64,000 nucleotides of DNA from NCBI RefSeq assembly GCF_009735645.1, contig NZ_CP032550.1, forward strand, positions 1,178,001 to 1,242,000, read 5' to 3'. Positions 51,923-60,183 of the stretch are shown here, piece by piece (the first letter of the stretch is position 1; every line of letters starts with the position of its first letter). The position numbers and the translations under genes were made by a program. The notes under the pieces are model-generated. The model was not told the DNA's origin, did not search any database, and was given only the letters and a program-made list of their open reading frames with translations. This DNA is from Microbacterium oryzae (GTDB taxonomy: Bacteria; Actinomycetota; Actinomycetes; Actinomycetales; Microbacteriaceae).

Positions 51923-52650
51923 CGCGCGGCCGCCGTCGCGGTCTCGTCGGCGACGACCTTGCCGTCGCTCAGGCGGACGGTGCGCGTGCAGCGCGCCGCG
52001 ACCCGGGGGTCGTGGGTGACGACCACGAGCGCGTGCCCCTGGTCGAGAGTCGCGTTGAGCAGCGCCGTCATCACATCGACCGAGGTCGCGGAGTCGAGGG
52101 CGCCGGTCGGCTCGTCGGCGAACACCACGCGGGCGCCGGTGGCCTGCGCGCGGGCGATCGCGACGCGCTGGGCCTGGCCGCCGGAGAGCTGGCCGATGCG
52201 GCGGTTCTCCATGCCGGCGAGGCCGAGCGTGGCGAGCCAGCGCGCGGCGTGCTCCTGCGCCTCCGCACGGGCGTGCCCGGTGAGCATGAGGGGCAGGGCG
52301 ACGTTCTCGACCGCGGTGAGCTCGGGCAGCAGCAGACCCTGCTGGAAGACGAAGCCGAACTCCTCGCGCCGCAGCCGCGATCGCTCCGAGTCCGGCAGCT
52401 CGTGGACAAGGCGCAGGCCTGCGCGGGTCTCCAGCGCGACGGTGCCCGAGTCGGGAGCGATGATGCCGGCGAGCACGTGCAGCAGGGTGGTCTTGCCCGA
52501 CCCCGAGGCGCCCATGATCGCGACCGCCTCGCCCGGACGGAGGTCGATGTCGACGCCGGCGAGGGCGTAGGTCGCGCCGTAGGACTTCGTGAGCGCACGG
52601 GCGCTGAGCAGCGGTGCGGCAGATGCGGTCTGAGGGGCTGAAGTGTGCAT
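51919..52650 (-). CDS. ABC transporter ATP-binding protein (MacB/LolD type)
   Basis: ATPase partner of the FtsX-like permease, 243 aa. Walker A is MGASGSGKTTLLH (near 46-58), the Q-loop is FGFVFQQGLL, the signature is [14 protein letters not shown], Walker B is VVFADEPTGALD, and the H-loop is VVVTHDPRVA. The ATG at 52650 is taken as start. An in-frame ATG at 52710, which would add 20 residues (MTRTLPPTDDG..), lies next to a 14-bp palindrome and is a plausible alternative. The export substrate is unknown. Confidence 0.9.
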   Translation of the reverse strand: MHTSAPQTASAAPLLSARALTKSYGATYALAGVDIDLRPGEAVAIMGASGSGKTTLLHVLAGIIAPDSGTVALETRAGLRLVHELPDSERSRLRREEFGFVFQQGLLLPELTAVENVALPLMLTGHARAEAQEHAARWLATLGLAGMENRRIGQLSGGQAQRVAIARAQATGARVVFADEPTGALDSATSVDVMTALLNATLDQGHALVVVTHDPRVAARCTRTVRLSDGKVVADETATAAAR

Positions 52651-52713
52651 GGTTCCACTCCATCGGATGGCCGTGCTCCCGTCGTCGGTCGGAGGGAGCG
52701 TCCGCGTCATCCT

Positions 52714-52727
52714 CGGGATGTATCCCG
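52714..52727. promoter_or_regulatory. 14-bp palindrome upstream of ABC exporter
   Basis: CGGGAT-GT-ATCCCG, perfect 6-bp arms, four bases upstream of the in-frame ATG at 52710. It could be an operator overlapping the ABC promoter. Confidence 0.4.
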
Positions 52728-52937
52728 GGGCGCGGGTTGCCGCACGTCGCGCCCGTCGGCGTTCCCGTCGCCGCGAACAGGGGCAGACGTCGCCGCGGGC
52801 AGGATGGCGGCTGCCGCAGGACGCGTCCATCGCGATTCCGATTGCCGCGTTGCGAGGCAGCAGTTGCGCCGCACGCGCGGTCCCGGCGAGGCCCTGCACC
52901 CCGACTGCCGTCTTCCGTCGCCAGAGGGCGTCTCCAT

Positions 52938-53042
52938 CTCGTTCGTCGAGCTCGCTCAACCTCGTTCGTCGAGCTCGCTCAACCTCGTTCGTCGAGCTCG
53001 CTCAACCTCGTTCGTCGAGCTCGCTCAACCTCGTTCGTCGAG
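52938..53042. repeat. 23-bp tandem repeat, four copies plus partial
   Basis: Identical 23-bp units begin at 52938, 52961, 52984 and 53007. A fifth, starting at 53030, matches for 13 bp and is then replaced by CGAGCGGAGCGAGACGAG. Each unit contains CTCGTTCGTCGAG followed by CTCGCTCAAC. The spacing is head to tail without spacers, so it is not a CRISPR array. Confidence 0.92.
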
Positions 53043-53098
53043 CGAGCGGAGCGAGACGAGACGCCCGCAGGACATTGTCGATCCCTGCGCTTCTGCCC

Positions 53099-53139
53099 TG
53101 TGGATAACTCGCGGGAATGTCGGTGGTGGTTCGTAGCGT
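53099..53139 (+). promoter_or_regulatory. DnaA-box 9-mer and RecA-independent damage promoter
   Basis: TGTGGATAA (53099-53107) is the reverse complement of the DnaA consensus TTATCCACA. It is followed by ATGTCGGTG (53117-53125), 8 nt, and TAGCGT (53134-53139), which fits the tTGTCRgtg-N8-TAnnnT motif of PafBC-dependent mycobacterial DNA-damage genes. The ATG follows the -10 by 6 nt. Confidence 0.65.
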
Positions 53140-53145
53140 GGGGGT

Positions 53146-55551
53146 ATGTCGAAGGGGACAGAGCCGGGTGAGGTGTCGGGGGTTCCGTGGGAGCCCACGG
53201 ACGCTGAGATCTCCGCGACCCTGCACCTCCTCGACAAGCTGCAGGAGGCGCGCCGCCTGCGGGCGGTGGCGGATGCGATGGAGGTCGATGCCCTCGCGGA
53301 GGCGTCTTCGATCGCGTGGGCGCAGATGGGGCGGGCGGAGTCGGATTCGCGGTACGTGTTCCCGATGCGGTCGATGGCCGGGGAGATCGCCGCGGCGGTG
53401 CACGAGTCGAAGGGCCGCACCCAGACCCGCATGGCGGACGCGGACGAGCTGTCGAAACGGTTCCCCACCACGGTGGAAGCGTTGCGGGAGGGGCGGATCA
53501 CGCTCCGCCACGCGGATGTGATCCGGCGGGAGTCGGGGAACCTGCCCGAGGAGGTGCTGGGGGTGTTCGAGGAGGCTCTTCTTCCGGTCGCGGAGGAGGT
53601 GTCGCCGGGGGTGCTGCGGGGTTTCGCGGTGCGGGTGGCGGAGGAGTTGAATCCGCGGTCGTTTAGGGAGCGGCAGCAGGACGCGTTGAAGCGGCGGACG
53701 GTGTGGTCCGAGGACCTCCCCGACGGCCTCGCGGAGCTGCACGTGGTGGGGGACGCGGTGAAGATCCACGCCGTCCGGGACCGGTTGCAGCGGATGGCGC
53801 GCGCGTACACCCGGTATGTCCGCGCGCAGGAACGTCAACGAGAGCGGGAGCAGGCCGGCCAGCAAGAGCGCGCCGACCGGGAGCAGCGCGAATGGGAACA
53901 GACCCAACACGAGCAGGGTCAGGCCGGCGAGAAGCCGAAGCAGGAGGCATCCGGTCCCGAGCAGTCGGAACGGGAGGGTGAGGAGCGGGCCGGGACCGGT
54001 GAGGCGCAGGCGGAAAACTCCTCCCCGGACACGCAGCAGTCGGCCGGGCGCGCTGCGCAGAACGCGACCTCGTCGGAGCCCTCGGAGTCCTCGGAAGACT
54101 CGCAGCCCTCCCAGTCAGCGAATGGCGGGAAGAGGATGGATCGGTGGTGGTTGAACGTGTCGGAGGAGGACGAGGCGCTCTTCGGCGAGCTTCTCGAAGC
54201 CTCGTGCACGGGCAACGGCGGAAGACTCCGCGGAACGGCCAACCAACCCGATGCCCGTTACGGCATGGGCATCGGCCGCGGTGACGGCCTCAATGCCTCG
54301 GGAAGCATGAACGGCGCTCGCCCTCCCGGCCCCATCATCGACGGGCCTCCCGACGGATCGTTACCGGATGCGTGGCCGGACGACGAAGCAGGGGATGCCG
54401 ACTTCGTGGCGGTCGCGAGTGCGGAGGAGGTGGAGGACTGGCTGCGGTCCATCGAAGACCGGATCCTCCACGCCGAACCCGGGGACCCCTGGTGGCCGCC
54501 CGATTCTTCCGATACCGATCCCGTCGACATCGGTCCCGACGACATCGACCCGAACGACATCCGTCCGGACGATGGTGACACGGTCGAGGTCGATCTCAGC
54601 ATCGAGGAGCTGGACGCCCTGTACGCGTCATGGTGCGCGAACGTCGGGCTTCCAGACCCCGACGAGGGACCGGACTTCGCTCCCGGCTCTCTCGCGAAGG
54701 CGGTGTCCGAGCCCGCCGACCTCGAGAGAGTCGCCGAGTACCGGCAGCGGGCGGAGGCGTGGGCGGATGAGCGCACCCGGACCCAGGTCGCCTCCGACAT
54801 GGCGTTGGAGATGCTCCTCACCGGAACCGTCGACGCACACTCCCGGATGAACGGGGAAGACCTCGCCCTCGGCGCCATTCAGGCGAATATCCAGGTCACC
54901 GTCCCCGCCACCACCCTCGCCGGAGCCAACGAAGACACCGGATTCCTCACCGGCAACGGGCCCGTCGACCCCGCCACCGCCAGACACCTCGCCAGCGAAC
55001 AACCCGGCTGGGACCGCCTGTTCCTCAACCCCGACACCGGGGCCCTCGAGACCGTCGACCGGTACACACCCACCCCGGCGCAGAAACGGTACCTGCGCGC
55101 CCGGGACGAGGTGTGCCGCACCCCGGGATGTGAGAACCTCGCCATCCACGCCGACCTCGATCACACCATCCCGTACTCCCAAGGCGGGAGCACCCATGTC
55201 TCGAACCTCGAGGCGCTGTGTCCGGGGTGTCACAAGGACAAGCACCACACCCCGTGGACGGTCAGGCAGATCCGTCCCGGCGTCCTCGAATGGACAAGCC
55301 CCACCGGCCGCCGCTACGTCGACCACCCCCTCCCACAAGTCCGCTTCCACATCGTCACTAACACCAGCAAGGCAGCGACACGCGCCACAGAAGCCGCGAA
55401 GGCCGCCTGCGAGAAAGCAAAGGCCACACGCGAGAAGAAGCGCAACGGCAAGACCCAGGCCTCGGCCGCCGAGGTGGACACGACGCAGAGTGGCTCCTCG
55501 GACGGCGGCCGGCGCGCTGAGAGTGGCGACGAGCACGAGGAGGGCAGGTGA
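53146..55551 (+). CDS. DUF222/13E12-family HNH endonuclease-like protein, long form
   Basis: 801-aa member of the actinobacterial DUF222 (13E12 repeat) family with a C-terminal HNH nuclease domain, larger than the common 400-550 aa. DUF222 covers about 20-240. It is interrupted by a Gln/Glu/Ser-rich low-complexity segment (about 225-330) and an Asp/Pro-rich insert (about 385-510) with DIGPDD, DIDPND and DIRPDD in tandem. The HNH region (about 650-705) has CRTPGCENL, ADLDHTIPYSQGG, SNLEALCPGCHKDKHH, so the metal-binding Cys/His set looks intact. The C-terminus is Lys-rich. Base usage (GTG, GGG, CGG codons) differs from the core genes. Family members are dispersed repeats; in M. tuberculosis copies serve as phiRv1 integration sites and some respond to DNA damage. 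Confidence 0.9.
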   Translation: MSKGTEPGEVSGVPWEPTDAEISATLHLLDKLQEARRLRAVADAMEVDALAEASSIAWAQMGRAESDSRYVFPMRSMAGEIAAAVHESKGRTQTRMADADELSKRFPTTVEALREGRITLRHADVIRRESGNLPEEVLGVFEEALLPVAEEVSPGVLRGFAVRVAEELNPRSFRERQQDALKRRTVWSEDLPDGLAELHVVGDAVKIHAVRDRLQRMARAYTRYVRAQERQREREQAGQQERADREQREWEQTQHEQGQAGEKPKQEASGPEQSEREGEERAGTGEAQAENSSPDTQQSAGRAAQNATSSEPSESSEDSQPSQSANGGKRMDRWWLNVSEEDEALFGELLEASCTGNGGRLRGTANQPDARYGMGIGRGDGLNASGSMNGARPPGPIIDGPPDGSLPDAWPDDEAGDADFVAVASAEEVEDWLRSIEDRILHAEPGDPWWPPDSSDTDPVDIGPDDIDPNDIRPDDGDTVEVDLSIEELDALYASWCANVGLPDPDEGPDFAPGSLAKAVSEPADLERVAEYRQRAEAWADERTRTQVASDMALEMLLTGTVDAHSRMNGEDLALGAIQANIQVTVPATTLAGANEDTGFLTGNGPVDPATARHLASEQPGWDRLFLNPDTGALETVDRYTPTPAQKRYLRARDEVCRTPGCENLAIHADLDHTIPYSQGGSTHVSNLEALCPGCHKDKHHTPWTVRQIRPGVLEWTSPTGRRYVDHPLPQVRFHIVTNTSKAATRATEAAKAACEKAKATREKKRNGKTQASAAEVDTTQSGSSDGGRRAESGDEHEEGR

Positions 55552-55614
55552 TCACCGTGACCTCGGCGGCTTCCGTCCGAGGAGCGCGACCGCGCCCGCT
55601 GGTACCGTCGCGGG

Positions 55615-56109
55615 ATGAGCGACGCCACTCCCCTGTCCGATGTCGACCTCGCACACCTCCGGCGGTGCGTCGAACTCGCGAAGGAGGCACTCGACGACGG
55701 GGACGAGCCCTTCGGCTCCCTTCTCGTCGATCGGCGAGGCGAGGTGCTCTTCGAGGACCGGAACCGCGTGAAGGACGGCGATGCGACACGGCATCCGGAA
55801 TTCGAGATCGCTCGCTGGGCGGCGGCGAATCTCCCGCCCGAGGAACGACAGACCGCGACGGTCTACACGTCGGGCGAGCACTGCGCGATGTGCGCGGCCG
55901 CCCACGCCTGGGTCGGGCTCGGACAGATCGTGTACGCCTCCAGCACACGTCAGCTCACGGAGTGGCACCGCGAGTGGGGCATCGCGCCGGGACCCGTGGC
56001 GCCGCTGCGGATCACGGACGTCGCTCCGGGCATCGAGGTCGCCGGCCCCGCGCCCTCGCTCGCGCCCGAGGTCCGCGCGCTCCATGCCCGGCTGCACGGA
56101 CGCGCCTGA
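55615..56109 (+). CDS. Nucleoside/tRNA deaminase-family protein
   Basis: Zinc-dependent cytidine-deaminase-fold enzyme, 164 aa. The zinc motifs are HPEFEIARWAA (H-x-E, near 62-64) and YTSGEHCAMCAAA (C-x2-C, near 90-93). PFGSLLVDRRGEVLFEDRN is the substrate-side N-terminal motif. HPE instead of the HAE of TadA, and GEHCAMC instead of EPCxMC, place it with the guanine-deaminase or general nucleoside deaminase branch rather than essential tRNA adenosine deaminase. The ATG at 55615 follows TACCGT by 6 nt (leaderless). It is a single-gene unit. The 108-bp spacer after it shows no clear terminator. Confidence 0.88.
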   Translation: MSDATPLSDVDLAHLRRCVELAKEALDDGDEPFGSLLVDRRGEVLFEDRNRVKDGDATRHPEFEIARWAAANLPPEERQTATVYTSGEHCAMCAAAHAWVGLGQIVYASSTRQLTEWHREWGIAPGPVAPLRITDVAPGIEVAGPAPSLAPEVRALHARLHGRA

Positions 56110-56217
56110 CCCAGCGGCACGAGCGGCCAGCCCGGCCCGCCAGGGAACGACCACGACCGGGCGACGGTGACGTCCGCCCCGGCCGTCCGCCGCCACCCGG
56201 CCGGTCTCACCGCCCGG

Positions 56218-58710
56218 CTACTGCGCCGCGCGCACGCGCAGCTCGCGGGCGAGGTGGTCGCGCTGCTCGATCACGAGGCGTCGCAGGGCGGCCGGGGCGT
56301 CCTCGTTCTCCGCCAGCCACCCGTCGACGAGCTCGAGCGAGTCCGAGCTCGGGAACAGACCGCGCACGAGGCGCCCGGCGATCTCGATGCTGCGCTCGTT
56401 CCACGCGTCGCGGATCCGCGCGAAGTACTCCGCGTCGAACCGCGCGATGAGATCGCGGCGCCCGCCCGCGCGGAAGCCGGCGATCGTGGCGGAGAGGTGG
56501 TCGTTCGTCAGGCTGGTGTCGTCCCAGGCGGATGCCCATGCCGCGGCCCGCACATCGGCGTCCGGCCGCGCGGCGAGCACCTCGATCCGCGAGGTCCGCC
56601 CGTTCGCCGTGTCGTCGCGCACGAGCTCCGTATCGGCATCCTCCGCCGACGCGTGCCCGGTCGCGGCGAGCGCGGCCAGCCACGACCAGCGCAGCTCGGG
56701 ATCGAGCGCGAGTCCCTCCGGCGCGACCGCCGACCCCTCGAGCATGCCGCGCAGCTCGTCGGCATGCGCATCGTCCACGGCGGCGGCCGCACCGACAGCA
56801 CGGGCCCACGCGAGCTGCGCGTCGGAGCCCGGCGCGGACGCGACCATCCCCTGCCAGGCCGCGTCCAGCCATCCGGCCCGTTCGCCGGCTCGCGCGTCAT
56901 CGGCCGTGTAGTGCTCCACGGCGAACGCCGCATTCGCGAGCACGCCGCCGAGGAGCGCGACATTCGACTCCGCGGGCGCGTGACGGCGCACGATCTCCAG
57001 ATAGCGGGCGGTCGCGAGCTCGCCGTCGCGCACCGCGTTCCACAGCGCCGACCACACGAGGCCGCGAGCGAGCGCGTCGTCGATCGTCGACAGGGCCTCG
57101 GTCACCGCGTCGAGCGAGCGCTCGTCGAGCCGGGCCTTCGCGTAGGTGCGGTCGCCCTCGTTGGGCAGGATGAGGTCCGCATCGGGTGCGACGGGCAGTG
57201 CGACGGTCGTCCGCTCCTCGTGGATGTCGAGGTCGACCGCGGCTCGCCGCGCGAGGCGCCCTCCATCCAGCGCGTACAGGCCGAGGGCGAGGCGATGCGG
57301 GCGCGGGTCGGTCTGCACGACGACGAGTTCGCCATCCCCCCGCTCGACGGAGATCGTCGACACACCGGTCGTCTCGAGCCACGCGCGCGACCAGCCGCGC
57401 ACATTCCGACCGGAGACCTCCTCGAGCTGCACGAGCAGGTCCTCGAGCGTGGTGTTGCCGAACGCGTGCGCGGCGAAGTAGCGGCGGGCGCCCTCGAAGA
57501 ACGCCTCCTCGCCCACGAACGCCACGAGCTGCTTCAGCACCGACGCGCCCTTGGCGTAGGTGATGCCGTCGAAGTTGAGCTTCGCGGCCTCCAGGTCCGG
57601 GATGTCCGCGACGACCGGATGGGTCGTGGGCAGCTGGTCCTGCTGGTACGCCCAGGCCTTCCGCCGGTTCGCGAACGTCACCCACGCATCCGTGTACTGC
57701 GTGGCGACCGCCGCGGCATGCGACCCCATGTAGTCGGCGAAGGACTCCTTCAGCCACAGGTCGTCCCACCAGCGCATCGTCACGAGGTCGCCGAACCACA
57801 TGTGCGCCATCTCGTGGAGGATGGTGTTCGCGCGTCCCTCGTGCTGGGCGACGGTCGACGCGCCACGGAACACGTACGACTCGGTGAACGTCACGAGCCC
57901 GGGGTTCTCCATCGCCCCGAGGTTGTACTCGGGGACGAAGATCTGGTCGTACTTGCCCCACGGATACGCGTACGCGAACGCCTCGCTGAAGAAGTCCAGG
58001 CCCTGCCGCGTGATCTCCAGCACCTCGTCGGCGTCGAGGTGCGGGGCGAGCGAGCGGCGGCACAGCACACCGAGCGCGACGGTCTGGTCATCACCCGTCC
58101 ACTCCCCGTCGACCCGGTGATACGGGCCCGCCGCCACCGACGTGATGTAGCTGGAGATGGGCAGCGTCGGCGCGAACTCGATCTCCTGCGCGCCATCCGT
58201 CTCGCTCGACGCGACGGCGCTTTGGTTCGACAGCACCTGCCATCCGCTCGGCGCGACGACGCGGAACGTGTACCGGGCCTTCATGTCGGGCTGCTCGAAG
58301 CACGCCATCACACGACGCGAGTCCGCCGGCTCGTACTGCGTGTAGAGGTAGGTCTCGCCGTCGACCGGGTCGACGAAGCGGTGAAGGCCCTCGCCCGAGC
58401 GGCTGTAGGCACCGCGCGCCACGACGCGCACGGTGTTCTCGTCGCCGAGCCCCGTCACGCGGATCCGCGCGCCGTCCCAGTCGACCGGCTGCTCTGCGCC
58501 GTTCACCGCGACCGACTCGACCGCCTCGCCGATGAAGTCGATCCACGTCTCGTCGGTCGTCGCGGCGAACTCGAGCGTGCTGACGGTGGGGAACCCCGTC
58601 TGCGTCGGGTCCGGCGCACCGGTGAGGTCGAGTTCGACCCGGATGGCCCGGGCGAAGATGGCCGCGGATCGCGCGGCCGCTGCTTCATGGCTGAGGTTGG
58701 CGCTGTTCAC
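56218..58710 (-). CDS. pepN: Aminopeptidase N (M1 family)
   Basis: Zinc metallo-aminopeptidase of family M1, 830 aa, cytoplasmic. The substrate-binding motif is GAMENPGLVTF, and the catalytic zinc site is HEMAHMWFGDLVT (HEXXH) with the distal Glu in LKESFADYMG, near 285-325. The N-terminal beta domain and long C-terminal helical ERAP1-like domain give a full-length protein. It starts at a GTG (58710) and shares a 41-bp divergent spacer with the thioesterase gene. CAGCAT 6 nt upstream is a possible -10. Confidence 0.96.
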   Translation of the reverse strand: MNSANLSHEAAAARSAAIFARAIRVELDLTGAPDPTQTGFPTVSTLEFAATTDETWIDFIGEAVESVAVNGAEQPVDWDGARIRVTGLGDENTVRVVARGAYSRSGEGLHRFVDPVDGETYLYTQYEPADSRRVMACFEQPDMKARYTFRVVAPSGWQVLSNQSAVASSETDGAQEIEFAPTLPISSYITSVAAGPYHRVDGEWTGDDQTVALGVLCRRSLAPHLDADEVLEITRQGLDFFSEAFAYAYPWGKYDQIFVPEYNLGAMENPGLVTFTESYVFRGASTVAQHEGRANTILHEMAHMWFGDLVTMRWWDDLWLKESFADYMGSHAAAVATQYTDAWVTFANRRKAWAYQQDQLPTTHPVVADIPDLEAAKLNFDGITYAKGASVLKQLVAFVGEEAFFEGARRYFAAHAFGNTTLEDLLVQLEEVSGRNVRGWSRAWLETTGVSTISVERGDGELVVVQTDPRPHRLALGLYALDGGRLARRAAVDLDIHEERTTVALPVAPDADLILPNEGDRTYAKARLDERSLDAVTEALSTIDDALARGLVWSALWNAVRDGELATARYLEIVRRHAPAESNVALLGGVLANAAFAVEHYTADDARAGERAGWLDAAWQGMVASAPGSDAQLAWARAVGAAAAVDDAHADELRGMLEGSAVAPEGLALDPELRWSWLAALAATGHASAEDADTELVRDDTANGRTSRIEVLAARPDADVRAAAWASAWDDTSLTNDHLSATIAGFRAGGRRDLIARFDAEYFARIRDAWNERSIEIAGRLVRGLFPSSDSLELVDGWLAENEDAPAALRRLVIEQRDHLARELRVRAAQ

Positions 58711-58751
58711 CCATCCATGCTGTCACGCGGTCTGGGCGTAGGCTGGCCGCG
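58711..58751. promoter_or_regulatory. 41-bp divergent promoter, pepN and thioesterase
   Basis: On the plus strand TAGGCT (58739-58744) ends 7 nt before the thioesterase ATG. On the minus strand CAGCAT (58717-58722) ends 6 nt before the pepN GTG. With only 41 bp between the genes the two polymerase sites must overlap. Confidence 0.45.
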
Positions 58752-59198
58752 ATGAGCACTCCCGACACCGACGGCATGAACTTCCACACGCGCAAGTGGA
58801 TCCGCCCCGAGGACCTCAATGCGAACGGCACCCTGTTCGGCGGCAGCCTGCTGAAGTGGATCGACGAGGAAGCGGCGATCTACGCGATCATCCAGCTCGG
58901 CAACTACCGCGTCGTGACGAAGCTTATCTCCGAGATCAACTTCCAGGCCTCCGCGCTGCAGGGCGACCTCGTCGAGATGGGCCTCATCGCGACGCACTTC
59001 GGCCGCACGTCGCTGACCATGCGCGCGGTCGTCCGCAACATGATCACGCGGAAGACCATCCTCACGATCGAGAAGATCGTCTTCGTGAGCATCGGCGACG
59101 ACGGGCTCCCCTCGCCGCACGGCTACGACTCGATCACCTACAAGCGCGATCGCATGCCGACGCAGCATTCCGCGACCGGGGCCATCCGCCTGCCCTAG
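58752..59198 (+). CDS. Hotdog-fold acyl-CoA thioesterase
   Basis: Acyl-CoA thioesterase of the BACH/YciA-like hotdog family, 148 aa. The conserved segment NANGTLFGGSLLKWIDEEAAIYA (about 22-44) contains the catalytic Asn/Asp region. The rest (VTKLISEINFQASALQGDLVEMG and TSLTMRAVVRN) fits one hotdog domain. It hydrolyses acyl-CoA; chain-length preference cannot be told. It is convergent with the lipid kinase gene, with a single base between the stop codons. Confidence 0.91.
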   Translation: MSTPDTDGMNFHTRKWIRPEDLNANGTLFGGSLLKWIDEEAAIYAIIQLGNYRVVTKLISEINFQASALQGDLVEMGLIATHFGRTSLTMRAVVRNMITRKTILTIEKIVFVSIGDDGLPSPHGYDSITYKRDRMPTQHSATGAIRLP

Positions 59199-59199
59199 T

Positions 59200-60153
59200 T
59201 CAGCGGACGGACACCGCTCCGGCCTGGATCTCGACGGCGAAGCCCTCGACCTCGCCGATCTCCTCGCCGTCGACCTCGAGCACGCGGGGCCGCGGCAGGC
59301 GCACGTCGACCGCGGTTGCGCGCGAGTGCGCGGCCGTCGAGGTGCTCTCGGCCCTGTCGGTCGCACCGAGCATGCGACGCACGCCGTTCTCCCACATGAA
59401 CGAGCGCATGGTGTCGAGCCAGCCGGCCAGGCCCTCCGCGCTCAGCAGCAGCAGGTCCAGCTCGCCGTCTGACGGGTTCGCGTCGGGCATGAGGCTGATG
59501 CCGCCCTGCAGCATGCCGCAGTTGCCGATGAGCAGCGTGTGCCCCGCCGCCGCGACGAACTCACCGTGATCGACGGCGATCCGCATCTTCACGACCTCGC
59601 TCGCATTGACGGCGCGACCGAGCGACTCGACGTAGGCCAGCCATCCGACCCGGCCCTTCAGGTCGTCGCTCGTCTCGACGATCATGTGCGCATCGATGCC
59701 GAAGCCGGCCATCACGCTGAACGCCATGCGCGTCGGCTCGCCCGCGAGCTCGGTCTCGAGCCATCCCAGGTCGAGGGGTCGCGGCTGGCGCGCGAACGCC
59801 CGCGCGAAGGCGGCCGCGGGGCTGGCGAGCGGGATGTCGAGGTTGCGCGCGAGGAGGTTGCCGGTGCCGAGCGGCACGATCGCGAGCTCCGCGCCCGCCC
59901 CCGGCTCGGCGAGCCGCTCCGCGACCGCGCGCACGGTGCCGTCACCCCCTGCGGTGACGATCACGTCGGCGCCCCACTCGAGGGCCAGCTCGGCGACGAT
60001 CTGCCCGGGGTCCTCGGGCGTGGTCTCCCACCACGAGATGTCGGGAAGCTCGTCGGTCAGCGCCGCATGGAGGGCGGTGTCGAGCCCGCGCTCGAGCACC
60101 TCGCGCTCGGTCTTGGCGGGATTCCAGATGATGGCCATCCGCTCGTGTGCCAT
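59200..60153 (-). CDS. Diacylglycerol kinase-family lipid kinase
   Basis: DAGK-catalytic-domain protein (YegS/BmrU type), 317 aa. The nucleotide site is VIVTAGGDGTVRAVAERL (about 66-83) with LAIVPLGTGNLLARNLDIPL (about 90-109). The C-terminal beta sandwich contains ISLMPDANPSDGELDLLLL and the final EVDGEEIGEVEGF strand. The likely substrate is diacylglycerol or undecaprenol-like lipid. The start ATG at 60153 has GAGGGAG 5 nt upstream; a second in-frame ATG is 15 nt later. Confidence 0.92.
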   Translation of the reverse strand: MAHERMAIIWNPAKTEREVLERGLDTALHAALTDELPDISWWETTPEDPGQIVAELALEWGADVIVTAGGDGTVRAVAERLAEPGAGAELAIVPLGTGNLLARNLDIPLASPAAAFARAFARQPRPLDLGWLETELAGEPTRMAFSVMAGFGIDAHMIVETSDDLKGRVGWLAYVESLGRAVNASEVVKMRIAVDHGEFVAAAGHTLLIGNCGMLQGGISLMPDANPSDGELDLLLLSAEGLAGWLDTMRSFMWENGVRRMLGATDRAESTSTAAHSRATAVDVRLPRPRVLEVDGEEIGEVEGFAVEIQAGAVSVR

Positions 60154-60183
60154 GCGCTCCCTCTGTTCGGCGGCGCGGCTCCG

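Larger units (their letters stand above)
52651..53145. other. 495-bp gene-free spacer
   Basis: No credible gene was found in any frame. From left to right it holds the ABC-operon palindrome (52714-52727), a GC-rich stretch with no recognised feature (52730-52930), the 23-bp tandem array (52938-53042), a perfect DnaA-box 9-mer (53099-53107) and the damage-type promoter of the HNH gene (53117-53139). Confidence 0.8.

Noticed and set aside
52938-53042. Possible CRISPR array
   Set aside because: Units are directly adjacent with no spacers and no cas genes nearby.
52643-53107. Open frames with repeated SFVELAQPRSS/LNLVRRARST peptides in the spacer
   Set aside because: The peptide repeat is a by-product of the 23-bp DNA repeat read in three frames; no start signal or homology pattern.
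53146-55551. HNH gene as homing endonuclease or intein
   Set aside because: There is no intein splice motif or host gene; DUF222 places it in the 13E12 family.
56110-56217. Terminator between deaminase and pepN genes
   Set aside because: Only a weak 7-bp CCGGGCG/CGCCCGG pairing over a 47-nt loop was seen, not enough to call.
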